From positions 48,096,079 to 48,160,078 of the forward strand of contig CM049309.1 of assembly GCA_026874595.1 (NCBI GenBank): a stretch of 64,000 nt of DNA. The letters run 5' to 3'. Below, piece by piece: positions 50,061 through 61,577 of this stretch. The stretch is from Sipunculus nudus (taxonomy: Eukaryota; Annelida; Sipuncula; Golfingiida; Sipunculidae). Made by a program: the position numbers and the translations under genes. Under the pieces are notes generated by a model that saw nothing but the letters and a program-made list of their open reading frames with translations, had not been told where the DNA came from and did no database searches. The number at the start of each line of letters is the position of its first letter. Position 1 is the stretch's first letter.

Positions 50061-50110
50061 CTATCGCGTGTGCGCGTGCGCACGTGACGAGAGACTTCGA
50101 AACGCGATAG
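50061..50110. other. hairpin enclosing a 22-bp alternating purine-pyrimidine run
   Basis: CTATCGCGT (50061-50069) pairs perfectly with ACGCGATAG (50102-50110). Inside, 50065-50086 alternates strictly pyrimidine-purine and is mostly CG/TG/CA steps, including the small palindrome GTGCGCGTGCGCAC. This favours left-handed DNA under supercoiling. A second small hairpin, GCACGTACACGTGC, lies at 50226-50239. Confidence 0.75.
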
Positions 50111-50460
50111 ACGGATTACAAACTTGTATAAGCCATGGCTCTGTACACGTATATATGTGATCTTTTGGACAATAATTAGTATACCCCAAACAATGATTAA
50201 AGTCGTTATGGGAACATCGCGCCTTGCACGTACACGTGCGTCGTGACAATTTCTATGGAGACGCCTGAATGTCCAGCCAATAAAGAAATGACAAAATAAT
50301 TAAATTGGGTTATTCTCGTTTTCACAACAATAATTATGTATACGGTATAGCTCGTTTACGAGATATGCAAGTATACACTCCCACATATTGTCAAACAAAA
50401 CAGGACTTGACGCATTTTATTTTGGTTTTAGGATTTATAGAAAAAGGTAAAAAAATCTGA

Positions 50461-50772
50461 GGCAATCAAAAAAAAAAAGGTAAAAATGGTTCTCAGGCGC
50501 AGCCCGCGTCAATTAACCCCCCCCCCCCCCGCATAAATTATTTTTATTTTCATCTTTCAAGAAGATAATACAATTTTGATAAAATTTCATTTATTATGTA
50601 GTGGTTTTTACCTGTTTAGCAAACGAAATTGTCATTTTCATCCTTTTCCCTGATCAAATGACATTTTTATCGAAACATACAAAAAAGGAAAAAAAAAAAT
50701 AAATAAATAAAATATCGCCCGCCCGCGCTGGTTTCTGAAAAAAAAAGCCTGAGAACCAAACCTTTTTTTGCC
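50461..50772 (-). mobile_element. TIR MITE (GGTTCTCAGGC family), copy 1
   Basis: TGGTTCTCAGGC (from 50487) and GCCTGAGAACCA (to 50758) form inverted ends. They are extended outward by A-rich and T-rich arms from GGCAATCAAAA to CTTTTTTTGCC. The interior (ATTTTCATCTTTCAAGAAGA, TTTTCCCTGATCAAATGACA) is the reverse complement of the copy at 61931-62220. A poly-C run lies at 50517-50530. Non-coding. Confidence 0.85.
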
Positions 50773-50849
50773 TAATGCTTAATTTTGCAGCTATAGTTCT
50801 TATACCTTATTGACATGAACCTTTATGGTAGATGCGGAAATAACACGTG

Positions 50850-50854
50850 ATATA

Positions 50855-50903
<49 letters not shown>

Positions 50904-50930
50904 ATATAGATAGATATATATATATATACA
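50850..50930. repeat. imperfect (TA)n microsatellite
   Basis: TA repeats with TTTATA and GATAGATA interruptions. Confidence 0.94.
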
Positions 50931-51154
50931 GACAAGCCTTGCGCTTAGCTGACAGGAGGAATTAGATTTATGTTCATATTTCAAATCCCAAAGCGCATCA
51001 ATATATAGCAATAGATTTATACCATCAGGCTGGCAAAATTATTTGCCGAGGAAATACCTACTAACCAAATATATATAGAGTGAACGTAATGCAGAATCCT
51101 GAAAATGTGTTATTGGACTTCATCAATTAATTCATCAATTTTATTTTGGTAATA

Positions 51155-51357
51155 CAGCAGAACCTGTCCGAAAGACCACCTGTCTATAAGACCAAATGTC
51201 TATTAAGACCATGCACCATTGAGTGAAACGAAAACCTTCACATTGGATATAACTTCATGACTTGTCTATACAACGAGACCACCTGTGAATTAAGACCACT
51301 TTTGGCTCTATAGATATATAAATTCCCAGGTTGGTCTTATTACACAGGTTTCACTGT
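51155..51357. mobile_element. pogo/Tigger-like MITE, second example, ~200 bp
   Basis: The left end reads CAGCAGAACCTGTCCGAAAG then ACCACCTGT. The right end reads TTGGTCTTATTACACAGG then TTTCACTG, its imperfect reverse complement. Internal GACCACCTGTNNATNAAGACCA repeats are typical of Tigger-type MITEs. It is more diverged than the copy at 17156. Confidence 0.75.
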
Positions 51358-51667
51358 GTATATATAAATACCAATACAAAAAGAATATTTCAGATTTCCT
51401 ATTTCATACATTCATGATGAACTTGTATATGTTTGTATAAGTAGCTTTATAAGTATCTTCCTTTAATAACAACGGCAACGATTTGTCAATATCATTTAGG
51501 AAATAATAAGAAATGGGATTTCGGATATGACACGCACGCTGAAAGGAACGAGTTTACTGGTAATGGTTTAGGTGTAATTATAAGCAAACTAAATGGGACT
51601 TGGTTAGTTTTTATCATATTTTTTGGCATGGTTGAAAATAATTGTAAATTGAATAAATTAGCGACTT

Positions 51668-51669
<2 letters not shown>

Positions 51670-51719
<50 letters not shown>
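51670..51719. repeat. (TA)n microsatellite
   Basis: Pure alternating TA over 50 bp. Confidence 0.97.
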
Positions 51720-51721
<2 letters not shown>

Positions 51722-51770
51722 AAAATAACAAACAAGATATGCAATAAAACTGATATGTTCATATAACGAC

Positions 51771-51805
<35 letters not shown>

Positions 51806-51822
51806 TTATTTATTTATATATA
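51771..51822. repeat. imperfect (TA)n microsatellite
   Basis: TA with AAT and TTTATTTATTTA interruptions. Confidence 0.93.
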
Positions 51823-52139
51823 GTTTAACTGACTTTAGGTGTATAGGGTACTGGGTCATATAGATTCCAGGTACGGATGTGGGTGTATATATGAGAGGAA
51901 TTGATGGCACAGTATATATGTAAAAGTCCTTCGAATTCTTGTTCCTGTATACAGAAAAAAAATTTCTGAACCATTACGATCGAGTTTTAATTCCGTTTTA
52001 ATCCGTATTTTATAAAAAAAATTTCTGAACCATTTAGCCTGATTTTTACTTCGTCGAATGAGGATAATATGTTTGATAAAAGGATCGGATCCAGTATAAA
52101 GTTGTTACCCTTGGAAATTAATGTCATTCTAGTTTTAAC

Positions 52140-52192
52140 TATATATATATATATATATATACATATATACACATATATAAACATCTATATAT

Positions 52193-52262
<70 letters not shown>
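52140..52262. repeat. long imperfect (TA)n microsatellite
   Basis: TA repeats with ACATATA and ATACATG interruptions, pure from about 52199 to 52260. Confidence 0.95.
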
Positions 52263-52267
<5 letters not shown>

Positions 52268-52914
52268 CATCTTTATAAGCCTGCATGCACAGAAGCTAGC
52301 ATGTGCACCACTTGTCCTTCAAAAGCATATATATGATGTGTATGAAGCACCGGTGAATCAGATTTTCGCCAATACACCTTAAAGTTTTATTCGAAATTTA
52401 ATTAAACATGGTGAATAGGAGGGCCAACTGTGAATGAAAAACGACTATAGCTTTCAGACTGCTGAATCAAATTTAAGGGCGGATCTAGACTAGGAAGGCA
52501 CTGGCGGAGGTATATGCGCTTTATGAATGCTTTCTATAGTTCATTTATACATATTTATATATAGGTCTCTTTTAGAAATACTGAAATAGCGTGCATGCAT
52601 GATAACTGAATATTAGCTGAATCTAGCCATACACAATGTAATCATGTATATACCGTTATGATTATTTTTCTTTTTAGAAATATCGGCCTACACTTTTGCT
52701 TTTCATTTTTTAAATTATTGTTCATGGCAGAAAGAATTTTCTTTATAATTTAAAGCTGCACATTCACATACCTTTTGAAAAAGAATTTAAATAATTTCTG
52801 GCCTCCTCTGTGTAAATATTAATGATCTATATAAGGGTAATTCTGGTAATGAAAAGTCCTTATAAGCTAATCCTCAGTTAAGGATGTATGAACTTGTTTT
52901 TCATTAACGTAGTT
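52263..52914. other. non-coding AT-rich stretch
   Basis: No gene or repeat family recognised. Confidence 0.45.
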
Positions 52915-53239
52915 CTAAACACAGCAGTGTTGACAAACGGATAAAAAAAACATGTAACCTAAGGCGGTAGTTTACAAATATGCGGAGGTATAGAAAGGAC
53001 AAACTTGCAAAACTCTGCCATTTCTTATCTGAATTGCAGACAGATGCCCTTGTTAAAATGTATTTTGATTATTTTGGCGGGCCCCAACATAATATAAACA
53101 CGCTGACATAAACAAAACAAGCAGCCTGTGTGCGTTGATATCCACTTTTTCTGGCCTATTTTTATAAAAGCTATAAGGGGTTATACCTTTAATTTATATA
53201 GGTCGGATATCGGAATTGACCCCTTTGATAATCAGGAAC
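52915..53239 (+). repeat. dispersed repeat, copy 2
   Basis: Diverged partner of 14242-14573 in the same orientation, with GTGTTGACAAAC, GCAGCCTGTGTGCG, GCCTATTTTT, GGGGTTATAC and CTTTAATTTA in the same order. Sixteen bases after its end lies the 28-bp palindrome at 53255. Confidence 0.6.
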
Positions 53240-53254
53240 GATTATTTAATATAT

Positions 53255-53282
53255 TGTAACAAGAGCTATAGCTCTTGTTACA
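53255..53282. repeat. 28-bp perfect palindrome
   Basis: TGTAACAAGAGCTA is followed directly by its reverse complement, centred between 53268 and 53269. An AT-rich foldback (CTATAAT ... ATTATATAG, about 53285-53338) follows immediately, so the region can form two adjacent cruciforms. Confidence 0.92.
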
Positions 53283-53469
53283 GAGCTATAATATTATATT
53301 TTATATATATTTTATATTATATATAAAATTATATAGCGTTCACGTTTCATGTACAGATATATAGGCCTGCCTGCTCTACAATTCACCACTTGCCTAAGCC
53401 TGTATAAGGTATATAAAGCACCACTACATGTATAGATAGATATATGTTCATAGAAGTTTAATCACGCAG

Positions 53470-53735
53470 TGTGCGGGACAGCTATCTGTCACCAGCGCCG
53501 CCACTTGAAGATTCCCTTTGTCGCGGGCCACGTCGATACAGAGATAACCTATACAGCTACTGGTGTTTGATGTTCTTATGAAATCTATACAAGATCAGTC
53601 TCAATACCGCTTTGTGTTAACGACCAATGGATGATCTGAACAAAAACGGCTGCTTGCCGCCGGGCCCGGCGTCAGAGCACGCCAAGGGAATGTACGGGGC
53701 AAGAGAGGTCTACCTATCAATCTTTTAAATGACTA
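53470..53735. other. GC-rich island with a 33-codon open frame
   Basis: CpG-rich text, densest at 53645-53700 (GCCGCCGGGCCCGGCGTCAG). An ATG at 53627 opens a plus-strand frame of 33 codons ending with TAA at 53726-53728 (MDDLNKNGCLPPGPASEHAK at its start). No family recognised, no clear donor or acceptor site. It could be a micro-exon, a small peptide or simply a regulatory island. Confidence 0.22.
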
Positions 53736-54310
53736 ATCATATACATTGCGGTCCTTACCGCTGCATAGATAATAAGGCACGAACCATATTTACCTGTATA
53801 GCGATGAAACATTGTGTCGTGTTCCCGGAGATCAAAGCTTTCGAGCCCATATATCACTATTCCCCCACTAGGTTTATATCTTTCACACACAAGAAGTATT
53901 CCTGACATATGTTTTTGAGATAACGTTGAAGGTCTATTGAAGATTGAGCATTTAACTGGCGGATTAAAGTGGTTACGGTGAATGGAGCCTTGTCAATCGC
54001 ATTAATGAACTACAGTTATTACAAAGATAGAAAAATAATAAGTGTACGTATCAATGCACACTCTAAATACACGGACAGGTATAGACACTCGTCCCTTTAC
54101 GGGAAGGGAACAAAAGGATATTGTAGGTTTTTGCCGACTACATCGTCAGACTTCATGACTACATGCATATACATAAGAACAAAACATGAAACTTTTCGAT
54201 TAATTTCACAGGTTTAACTAACAGAATGGGCCGTATTTACGATACAATGTGTCTTTTATTTCTCAATGACGCTTTATTTGCTCATAAAAGAACGGCAACC
54301 ATGAAGAAAT
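53736..54310. other. non-coding stretch
   Basis: Mixed composition, no gene or repeat recognised. Confidence 0.42.
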
Positions 54311-54500
54311 TATCCATTTCTATGGACGTCGCCGCTAAGTGAATATAGAGGAAGCCATTGACGGCGACATGATATTCGAGGATTAAGCCATGCACGAGAA
54401 GCGGGAGTCCGAAAGGAGGGGTTTCGTGTCGTCTGCTGAGCTTTCCTGTCGTCTGCTGGATTCCAGTGTCGTCTGCGTTTTCGGGGGATAATAGACTGCA
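54311..54500. promoter_or_regulatory. island with three 20-bp units containing GTCGTCTG
   Basis: GTCGTCTG (reverse complement CAGACGAC) starts at 54428, 54448 and 54468, exactly 20 bp apart. The first two are followed by CTG and the third by CGT. Flanks are CpG-containing (ATTGACGGCGACATGATATT). The same word appears in two other islands at similar spacing. Confidence 0.45.
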
Positions 54501-55968
54501 TGGTTTGGCATAAAATTTTTATATGACGACGAGATTTAGCAAAATACATTAAAATACATACATATAGCATGTTAATAGTTAACTTCACTTGTTTTTACGT
54601 GGTTGGAATAAAAAAAAAGTAATTGATAAAATACACCTATGAATGGTGCAATTTTATGCATGTTAAATGCATATATCCTCCATTAAATTAAATGTAAGTT
54701 TTATTTTTATTCAAAATTACATTTTTCTCCAAATTAACAGAGAGACCAGGTATTGAAAAAAGGCAACAAACTAAAAATACTATATTCACAAGATCACATT
54801 TTTACAAAGGATATTAAGAACCATCAACTCGGTTATTGTTATTCCCTGTATTATCGAAAAATGAAGGAATAGTATTATTCATGAGTGCGCCATTCCTTGT
54901 TGAATAATTATAGAAGGAACACGATTTATTTGAAATAAGATCAATTGAAGTATTAGTAAAGGAGAACCTACAGCACTTATTATCTCCCATGGCTTATTCT
55001 CCACACCATATCCTCTAAAGACTGGTCATTATATGCAGGATTCGATTTAACAGACCAATTTCTGCGCTTTTAATATAGCAGTAAGTAGCAGGAAAGTCCT
55101 GAGAATTATTGTGTGCAATCCTATGTTTATAAAAAACTTGACACGATATCCTGTTAATATGGCAATAATCCAGGGTGGTATCAATTATACTGTAATCTAA
55201 ATCTGTCAGAGGGTATGCAACCATAAGAGGCGAGCGGCGTCAGTTATCGTTTGCGCCACCTTACTGTGATATAAATAACAAATCAAGCCGAGCGTCTCCC
55301 AATTTTCAGCGCATGCAGAATTGTTCAACATATCATAGATTTCATACCTATAAAATAAACAAGGGATACTCTGACTTGCATATTCAACATTTGCCTTACC
55401 TTAGACAGTTTAAACAGACACATATCCATCATGTCAATAAAATCTTGCCAAGAAAAACATTTGTAAAATAACAACACTTTTTATTATTATATATAAAATG
55501 GTTACAGTCACATGCATGCAACGCGAAACAGCAGTCATTCTCGTGTAACCATGTTGGCAATAATGTAATATGGTAACACATAATTCAGCGTAATGATATC
55601 TTGGTACAAATATCTGAATTATACATGAATTACATGTAAACAGTGAAATTAAGTTTACTTAAACCATCAACAAAGGCCTCAACGCTAAGCTCAGATCTCC
55701 TAGTACAGCAACATGGCGATAGGTGGCACTATGTATTACTCAACCCAACCGAGACAGGAATAAAGGAAGATTATTTATAACCATAAAAGAGAATTTATTT
55801 GAAAATGGCAAAGCGGAATAAAGAAGTTGGCATTAAGGCAGACCAGCAGAAAAGAAGGATATACACGGGTACACTGTACACTAACAGTATTAAATAGTAC
55901 CCGTTCGTACCGTTGTTTTGTATGTGTATCGTAGTTAACTATGCTCGTCATCTGTAATGCTAAAGAAG
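54501..55968. other. non-coding AT-rich stretch
   Basis: A small mixed patch at 55225-55320 (AGGCGAGCGGCGTCAGTTAT). No gene recognised. Confidence 0.42.
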
Positions 55969-56231
55969 TTGGTTTCTCAGGCACTCCCCACCCCCCACCC
56001 CCATAAATCAGGGCGATTTTTGTTATCTTTCAATTACTGATTTTCGCAAAACATTCATATGAGCAGGGAACAATATTATAATGAAGAATTGTTTTCTAAA
56101 TGGGAGTGCGGCTGGAGCTCAAATTATTAAATTACTTCTGAAAGTGTTGGGGGGGGGGGGGGGGTTTGCGGAGGTGGGGAGGCTGTTGGCTTAAATTTAC
56201 TCGGTACCCGGTGCAGTGCCTGAGAAACCAA
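55969..56231 (+). mobile_element. TIR MITE (GGTTCTCAGGC family), copy 2
   Basis: TTGGTTTCTCAGGCACT at the left and AGTGCCTGAGAAACCAA at the right are perfect inverted ends of 17 bp. The interior includes CATATGAGCAGGGAACAATA, matching copy 3 in orientation. C-runs at the left and a G-run at 56149-56164 are internal. Confidence 0.87.
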
Positions 56232-56810
56232 TCTTTTTTTGCAAAAAAAAAATCTGGATTCCACTTGACTGAGCCAGAGGAGAGGCCGATAGTTAGATGG
56301 AGACATCTGGTGGGGGCTCTGTAAACTACTTCTATCAAGTGTATCAGGTTGCTACTGTAAAAACCCTCTGTATGAATTTAAATGTTAATAGCCAACAGCT
56401 TTTCAATGATTTCTCTCCTCATACACAGTTACTTAACCTGCAGTAATATCAGTGACCCTGATATATTATGGTATAATATAGATAGACATACAGACACTTG
56501 GCTGCCTTCATGTCCATGTGCAATCCCACATCACATACTAGTAGATTAAAACTCTAGATTGAACTTCAGTAAGAGCTAAAGACTCCCTATCACAAATGTG
56601 AACAAGGAGCACACAACAATGAAAAAAATTAAAAGCTGAAATACATACATTTACCATGTAACCTCTCAGTCCATACACTGGTGGGAAATTACGGACATCA
56701 TGAGATAGAGATGCCATATTGCAGTGATAGTGTATGTGTGTTTTAAAACAGAGTGTAGGTAAAACTAATGTGTGGATTTTGACACAAAACAGTCTTTTCA
56801 AAACACAGAG

Positions 56811-56813
<3 letters not shown>

Positions 56814-56875
<62 letters not shown>
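56814..56875. repeat. (TA)n microsatellite, 62 bp
   Basis: Pure alternating TA. Confidence 0.97.
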
Positions 56876-56879
<4 letters not shown>

Positions 56880-58047
56880 TAATATACATAAAACTGATGT
56901 AAAGCATTTTCATGCATTTGTGTATATACAACTATTTTATTAGTGGGAATAAAAACAAGAACTTCTCCAAACTATCTAAACCACAATAACCATAAAACTA
57001 GTGTAAGTACTAACAAGTGTGTAAAAATCCCAATAATAATTAGGTAAAACAATCACACAGGCAAAACAACAGCCAGTCAGTGATAACATAAGTAAAAATA
57101 TGTTGGTAATAAGCCATGTACACTGGATTACAAGTTTTAATGCCTCAGCACACACAAAACTTGGGCTGTAACAAAATATATCACATCCTGGTACTCCACT
57201 CAAAGTACAATAATATAAGAAACATTACATATGAGGTTCATTATAGTGTTGCTAGGTGGCTAGGGGTATTATGTTTTACCTTGATTTGGTTTGTCAGTGT
57301 GCAATTTATACAAACAGTTCTCAACAGATTTTGATGAAATTCTGAGATGAGTTAGTATACAACAACTGAATTGTGGAGGTAATCCAAATCACCATAAAAG
57401 TGTTCAATTCAAAGGATGTTATTCCAACATTACATTTATCTATATACAGGGTAATTATATAAGAGCTAATCACTGATCACTGGTATTGGGGCAGTTTTGT
57501 CCTGGAGGTGACGTGGCAGTGGGCTGTTGAACCATGACAAAGCATTGCTGTGTACCAGTTGTTTGAATAGGATCCTAGCAGAGGTTGTGGTCTCTAACTA
57601 CTCTCTAGTTATAGTTTAGATTACAAGAAATCATTCCTCATTGTCCATGAAAAGAAAACAAAACTTCTTTCATGAAATTTAATCCAGACTGTAAATAAGT
57701 TTGAACAATCTGCCAGTCAGATGTTCTTCAACTGGTTTCTGACCTGTAACCTTTACCTCACATGCCATATATACCTGCTGACTGACTATTACTATATGTC
57801 TGATACTGCTATCCATCAGATAGTTAAATACTGTCCATGTATCCATAAGCACACATATGATGATACCAATAAAATATCTGACTTTGTTTCCATATACTGT
57901 GGATGACTTTGTGTTTGTGGGGGTTTCAAATTCTCACTATCTGCAAAGAGAAGTTATCTTGAAAACAAGCAAATTCTTGGAATTTATGTCCTCTCCTTCA
58001 GCCTCTTGTTGTCCCCTGCTAGCCCTATTAATATGTTTTAGTTGTTT

Positions 58048-58135
58048 TGTCCCCTGAAGATGTCTCCACATGTCATAGTGGCTGTGTTTTAGATTTCATT
58101 GCCCCCTGAAGATGTCTCAACATGTCACAATATTT
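58048..58135. repeat. 52-bp tandem duplication
   Basis: CCCCTGAAGATGTCTCCACA then TGTCA at 58051 repeats at 58103 with few changes. Two units only. Confidence 0.8.
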
Positions 58136-59186
58136 GGTCGTGAATATGGAACCAAAGGGGAATATTTTGTTTTGTTTTTGAGCTGCTGATCATAAATTTT
58201 CAGACATACACTCCAAAACCAATCCAAACATGACAGCAATCAGTGATCCAAATTTAAATGAAATCAGATAATATTTAGTAAAGTTATCGCAAATAAACAA
58301 AAACCTGATAGACAGACAAACCCAAATCAATGTCCCCCATTCCAAGGAAGTGGGGGACAATAAAACCTTTCTGAACAAGATATGCCACCAAGACTGGTGA
58401 ACAGACATTTACACTGTAATCTCATTAGTATTTCACACAGGGAACTGTACAGTGAGATCACAAAAATGCAACCCACACAAAACCTAGAACAGTTAAAATT
58501 AACAATTAAAATTTAACCCTGCAAAATTGAAGCAAACCACAGTATACAGATACTGCTACAGCCCTAAACTAAATGCTCAACAGATACATATAATACAACA
58601 ACCTAGGCTTATTTTGCAACAGCAGAAAGACACTGTTTTACTAACACAGCACTCCTTAGGTAAGAATTCCCAACACATGATTCTGTAAAATATCCTGCAT
58701 ATCACACAAAATATTACATGAACGATGACATTTAAGTATGTATCAACATAACTTTATAATAGACAATCCATCTGCAATATGTTACAGGAAACTATGTAAA
58801 TAATATATGCTAGAAAAATACATAAATATGAGTGAGCTTCACATGTCAGATACAGAGCATAAATTAAATGAGCACAAATTCAACAGACTCATTCAACTGA
58901 GGAATAACTGTGGTACATGTAACTCAGATCATAAAAATAAGAAATATGAGTAAACAGTAAGAAGTCAGTCTACATCTCTCTCTGTTTTACCCTGGGTACA
59001 GATTAAGGTATACATAACAAAAATAACATTATCTTTCAAATTTTATATGAAAGAATAAAACAATCCTCAGATCTGACATTTTCTTTTAGTTTGGCAGGGA
59101 AGAACACAGTGATGTATTGACAAATGCATTGTAAATGCAAGCTTTTAGGAAATTTGTAGGAGAAGACCAAAATACACATGTAGACA

Positions 59187-59350
59187 GAGTATAGCAAAAT
59201 GTTAAACAGAAAACCAAAACAAACCTGTACATGGGGAATAGCAAAGTCTTTAGCAGCAGAACAAAACACATCTGTTGATAGGGGAATAGCAAAATCTTCA
59301 GCATAAAAACTAAACACACCCACAGAAGGAGAATAGCAAAATCTTTAGCA
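59187..59350. repeat. short tandem repeat, four ~47-bp units
   Basis: GGGGAATAGCAAAATCTTTA-like text occurs near 59187 (diverged), 59233, 59281 and 59328. The linkers keep ACAAAACACA or CTAAACACACC. The ~48-bp period keeps a minus-strand frame open (59036-59323) with a repeated DFAIP motif; I regard this as a consequence of the repeat. Confidence 0.78.
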
Positions 59351-59605
59351 CAAAAATGTACTAAAAATGATAATCAGCACCATTTGGTACCTATGTTCGA
59401 AATGATCGTATAGACATATTTACATTATGCTTACACCTTAATTCATTATTTAACTCCAGGTAAATGTCATTCATATTTGCAGGAAAAATACATTATTGAT
59501 TCAGAGCATCATTTAATGTGATCTCAATGCTAAGAATTACTAATCATGTAATATTATGTGCTTATAAGCATTAATCTGGTGCTTTATTTGTATTACCATG
59601 TATTA

Positions 59606-59606
59606 A

Positions 59607-59641
<35 letters not shown>

Positions 59642-59660
59642 GTGGTAGTAGTAGTAGTAT
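59606..59660. repeat. compound (ATT)n then (AGT)n microsatellite
   Basis: ATT units run to about 59641, followed by AGTGGTAGTAGTAGTAGTAT. Confidence 0.95.
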
Positions 59661-60258
59661 ATGACATCATAATTCACATCTTATCACATTTGTATTAACT
59701 GGTCAATATACACTAGATATCTCTGATGATGGACTGAGGTACATGTTACTGTAAATATGCAACATTTACATAGTGCACCATGGTAATTAATACTGGCCCG
59801 CTGAACATACAGCAATACATTAACAAATGAGGGGAAGATAATGAAAAGATATAGATTAAACAACTTTAAATCTCGAGTATAAAGAGGAGATTCTGTTGAC
59901 AGAGATATAATGAACAATAAAAAAATAAGGACACTTCATTTAGCCAGTAACATGTTTTCCATATACCAACCAAGAGATATATTTTTGTCAAATTTTACCC
60001 TCAGGAATACCCAAAGTAAATAAACATCACAAACATGTATTAATGATAGGTTATTTTTATTGTATACTTCATTGTGATGGGAACTAGGAAGCTCTTTAAT
60101 TATACTTACTGCCATGGCCTTGGGTGATAAGTAGATTGTGTGATTTTCTAAGTTAATGACATTATCCAGTAATCATCTGAAATACTGTGACATAACGAAT
60201 CAATTATTACTTAAGGGACCTGGACAATGAAGCATCGCTAGTAACAGGAGAAACCCTA

Positions 60259-61315
60259 TAAAAACTAGAATACGGGTAGTCGGCAAGCAACGACGTGTAT
60301 CCGCCAAAATCAGAGTGGAACGGGTGAAGTGAGGCATGGATTGAGTGGCAAGGGGAAAGAGAGTGAGGTGTGTTGCATATTAGCATGGATGTCTGCAGCT
60401 GAAATGTGTATGTAGGTTGCGCCACCTACCACAAAATCCAGAAAGCTGCCCAAGTTGTATACATATGCAAAATTTTAGATAGTAAGTCAAACCACTATAT
60501 GTATACGAGTGATTTTATCCCACAGCAGACAAACAGAAGGATTTGTGCAAAAATGGTGGCAGGTGGCGCCACCAATTTTGTGTATGATAAAGAGCTATGT
60601 GAGATCTATATACATGCAAAATTTCAAAAGGATATGTCCAACCAGTCTTGAGATATAAGCCTGAATGTCTGCAGCATTGACATGTATGTAGGTGGCGCCA
60701 CCTGCCAAAAAGTCGAGAAAGCTATCCAAGATGTATAAACACGCAAAATTTTTGGCAGATAAGTCAAACCACTACTGAGATATGAGTGATTTTAGCCCAC
60801 TGCAGACAAACAGACAGACGCTGTGCAAAAATGGTTGCAGGTGGCCCCTCCAGTTTTGGGTATGATAAATAGCTATGTGAGATCTATACACATGCAAATT
60901 TTCAGGAAGATACAACAAACCAGTCCAGAGATACAAGCATGGATGTCTGCAGCTTGAACATGAATGAAGGTGGCACCACCTGTCATAAAATCAAGAAAAC
61001 TATCCAGGATCTATATGCATGCCAAATTTCAGGTGAATTAGTCAAACCACTGCAGAGATATGAGTGACTTTAAGCCAAGGCAAACAAACAGATGGACACT
61101 GTGCATACATGTTTGCAGGTGGCGCCACCATTTTTTGTGTATGTTATAAAGCTATCCAAGGGCTACATTTGTACAAATTTTTTTTCCTGATCGGTTCCCG
61201 AGATTTGTGGGTTTATGTGTGGAAACAGACGCACAAATGGACGCTGGGCATGAGGAAAGGTCAGAGGTCAATGCTAACTGGTTAGGCAACAGTTCAAATG
61301 TGACATGATATTTGG
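60259..61315 (+). mobile_element. modular element family A, copy 2, three modules
   Basis: Same left end (AAAACTAGAATACGGGTAGT then CGGCAAGC) and right end (GGAAACAGACGCACAAATGG then GAGGAAAGGTCAGAGGTCAA) as the copy at 43527. The GTCTGCAG anchors are at 60391, 60667 and 60945 (276-278 bp). GGTGGCGCCACC occurs near 60563, 60692 and 61119. It has half as many modules as copy 1. It sits inside CpG-depleted sequence while keeping more CpG than its surroundings. Confidence 0.9.
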
Positions 61316-61499
61316 TGTAAGTTTCCGAAATATCAGTCCAGTAGTCTCAGAAGAGTTCTCTGGAAACGAACTTGGCGGCGAGGAACCGGTCAAAAACATA
61401 GTATCCGCAAAACTTTTTCTAACAACATTCACCTGATGATCGGGTCACATCCTGTGAAACAGACTGAAGTGAATTTACAGTGTTGATTTTCTCCAGTGT

Positions 61500-61500
61500 T

Positions 61501-61577
<77 letters not shown>
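61500..61577. repeat. compound (TA)n(AC)n microsatellite
   Basis: TA with one AAATA interruption to 61563, then AC to about 61577. Confidence 0.95.

Larger units (their letters stand above)
56340..60240. other. CpG-depleted single-copy stretch, no gene seen
   Basis: About 3.9 kb of AT-rich but fairly complex sequence with only about ten CpG dinucleotides by eye, although C and G are not rare. CA, TG, CTG and CAG words are common. In molluscs methylation concentrates in gene bodies, so this may be intron or 3' UTR of a gene whose exons lie outside the window, or an old methylated repeat. Short frames (57721-58057, 59036-59323 and others) have no recognisable domain. Confidence 0.5.
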
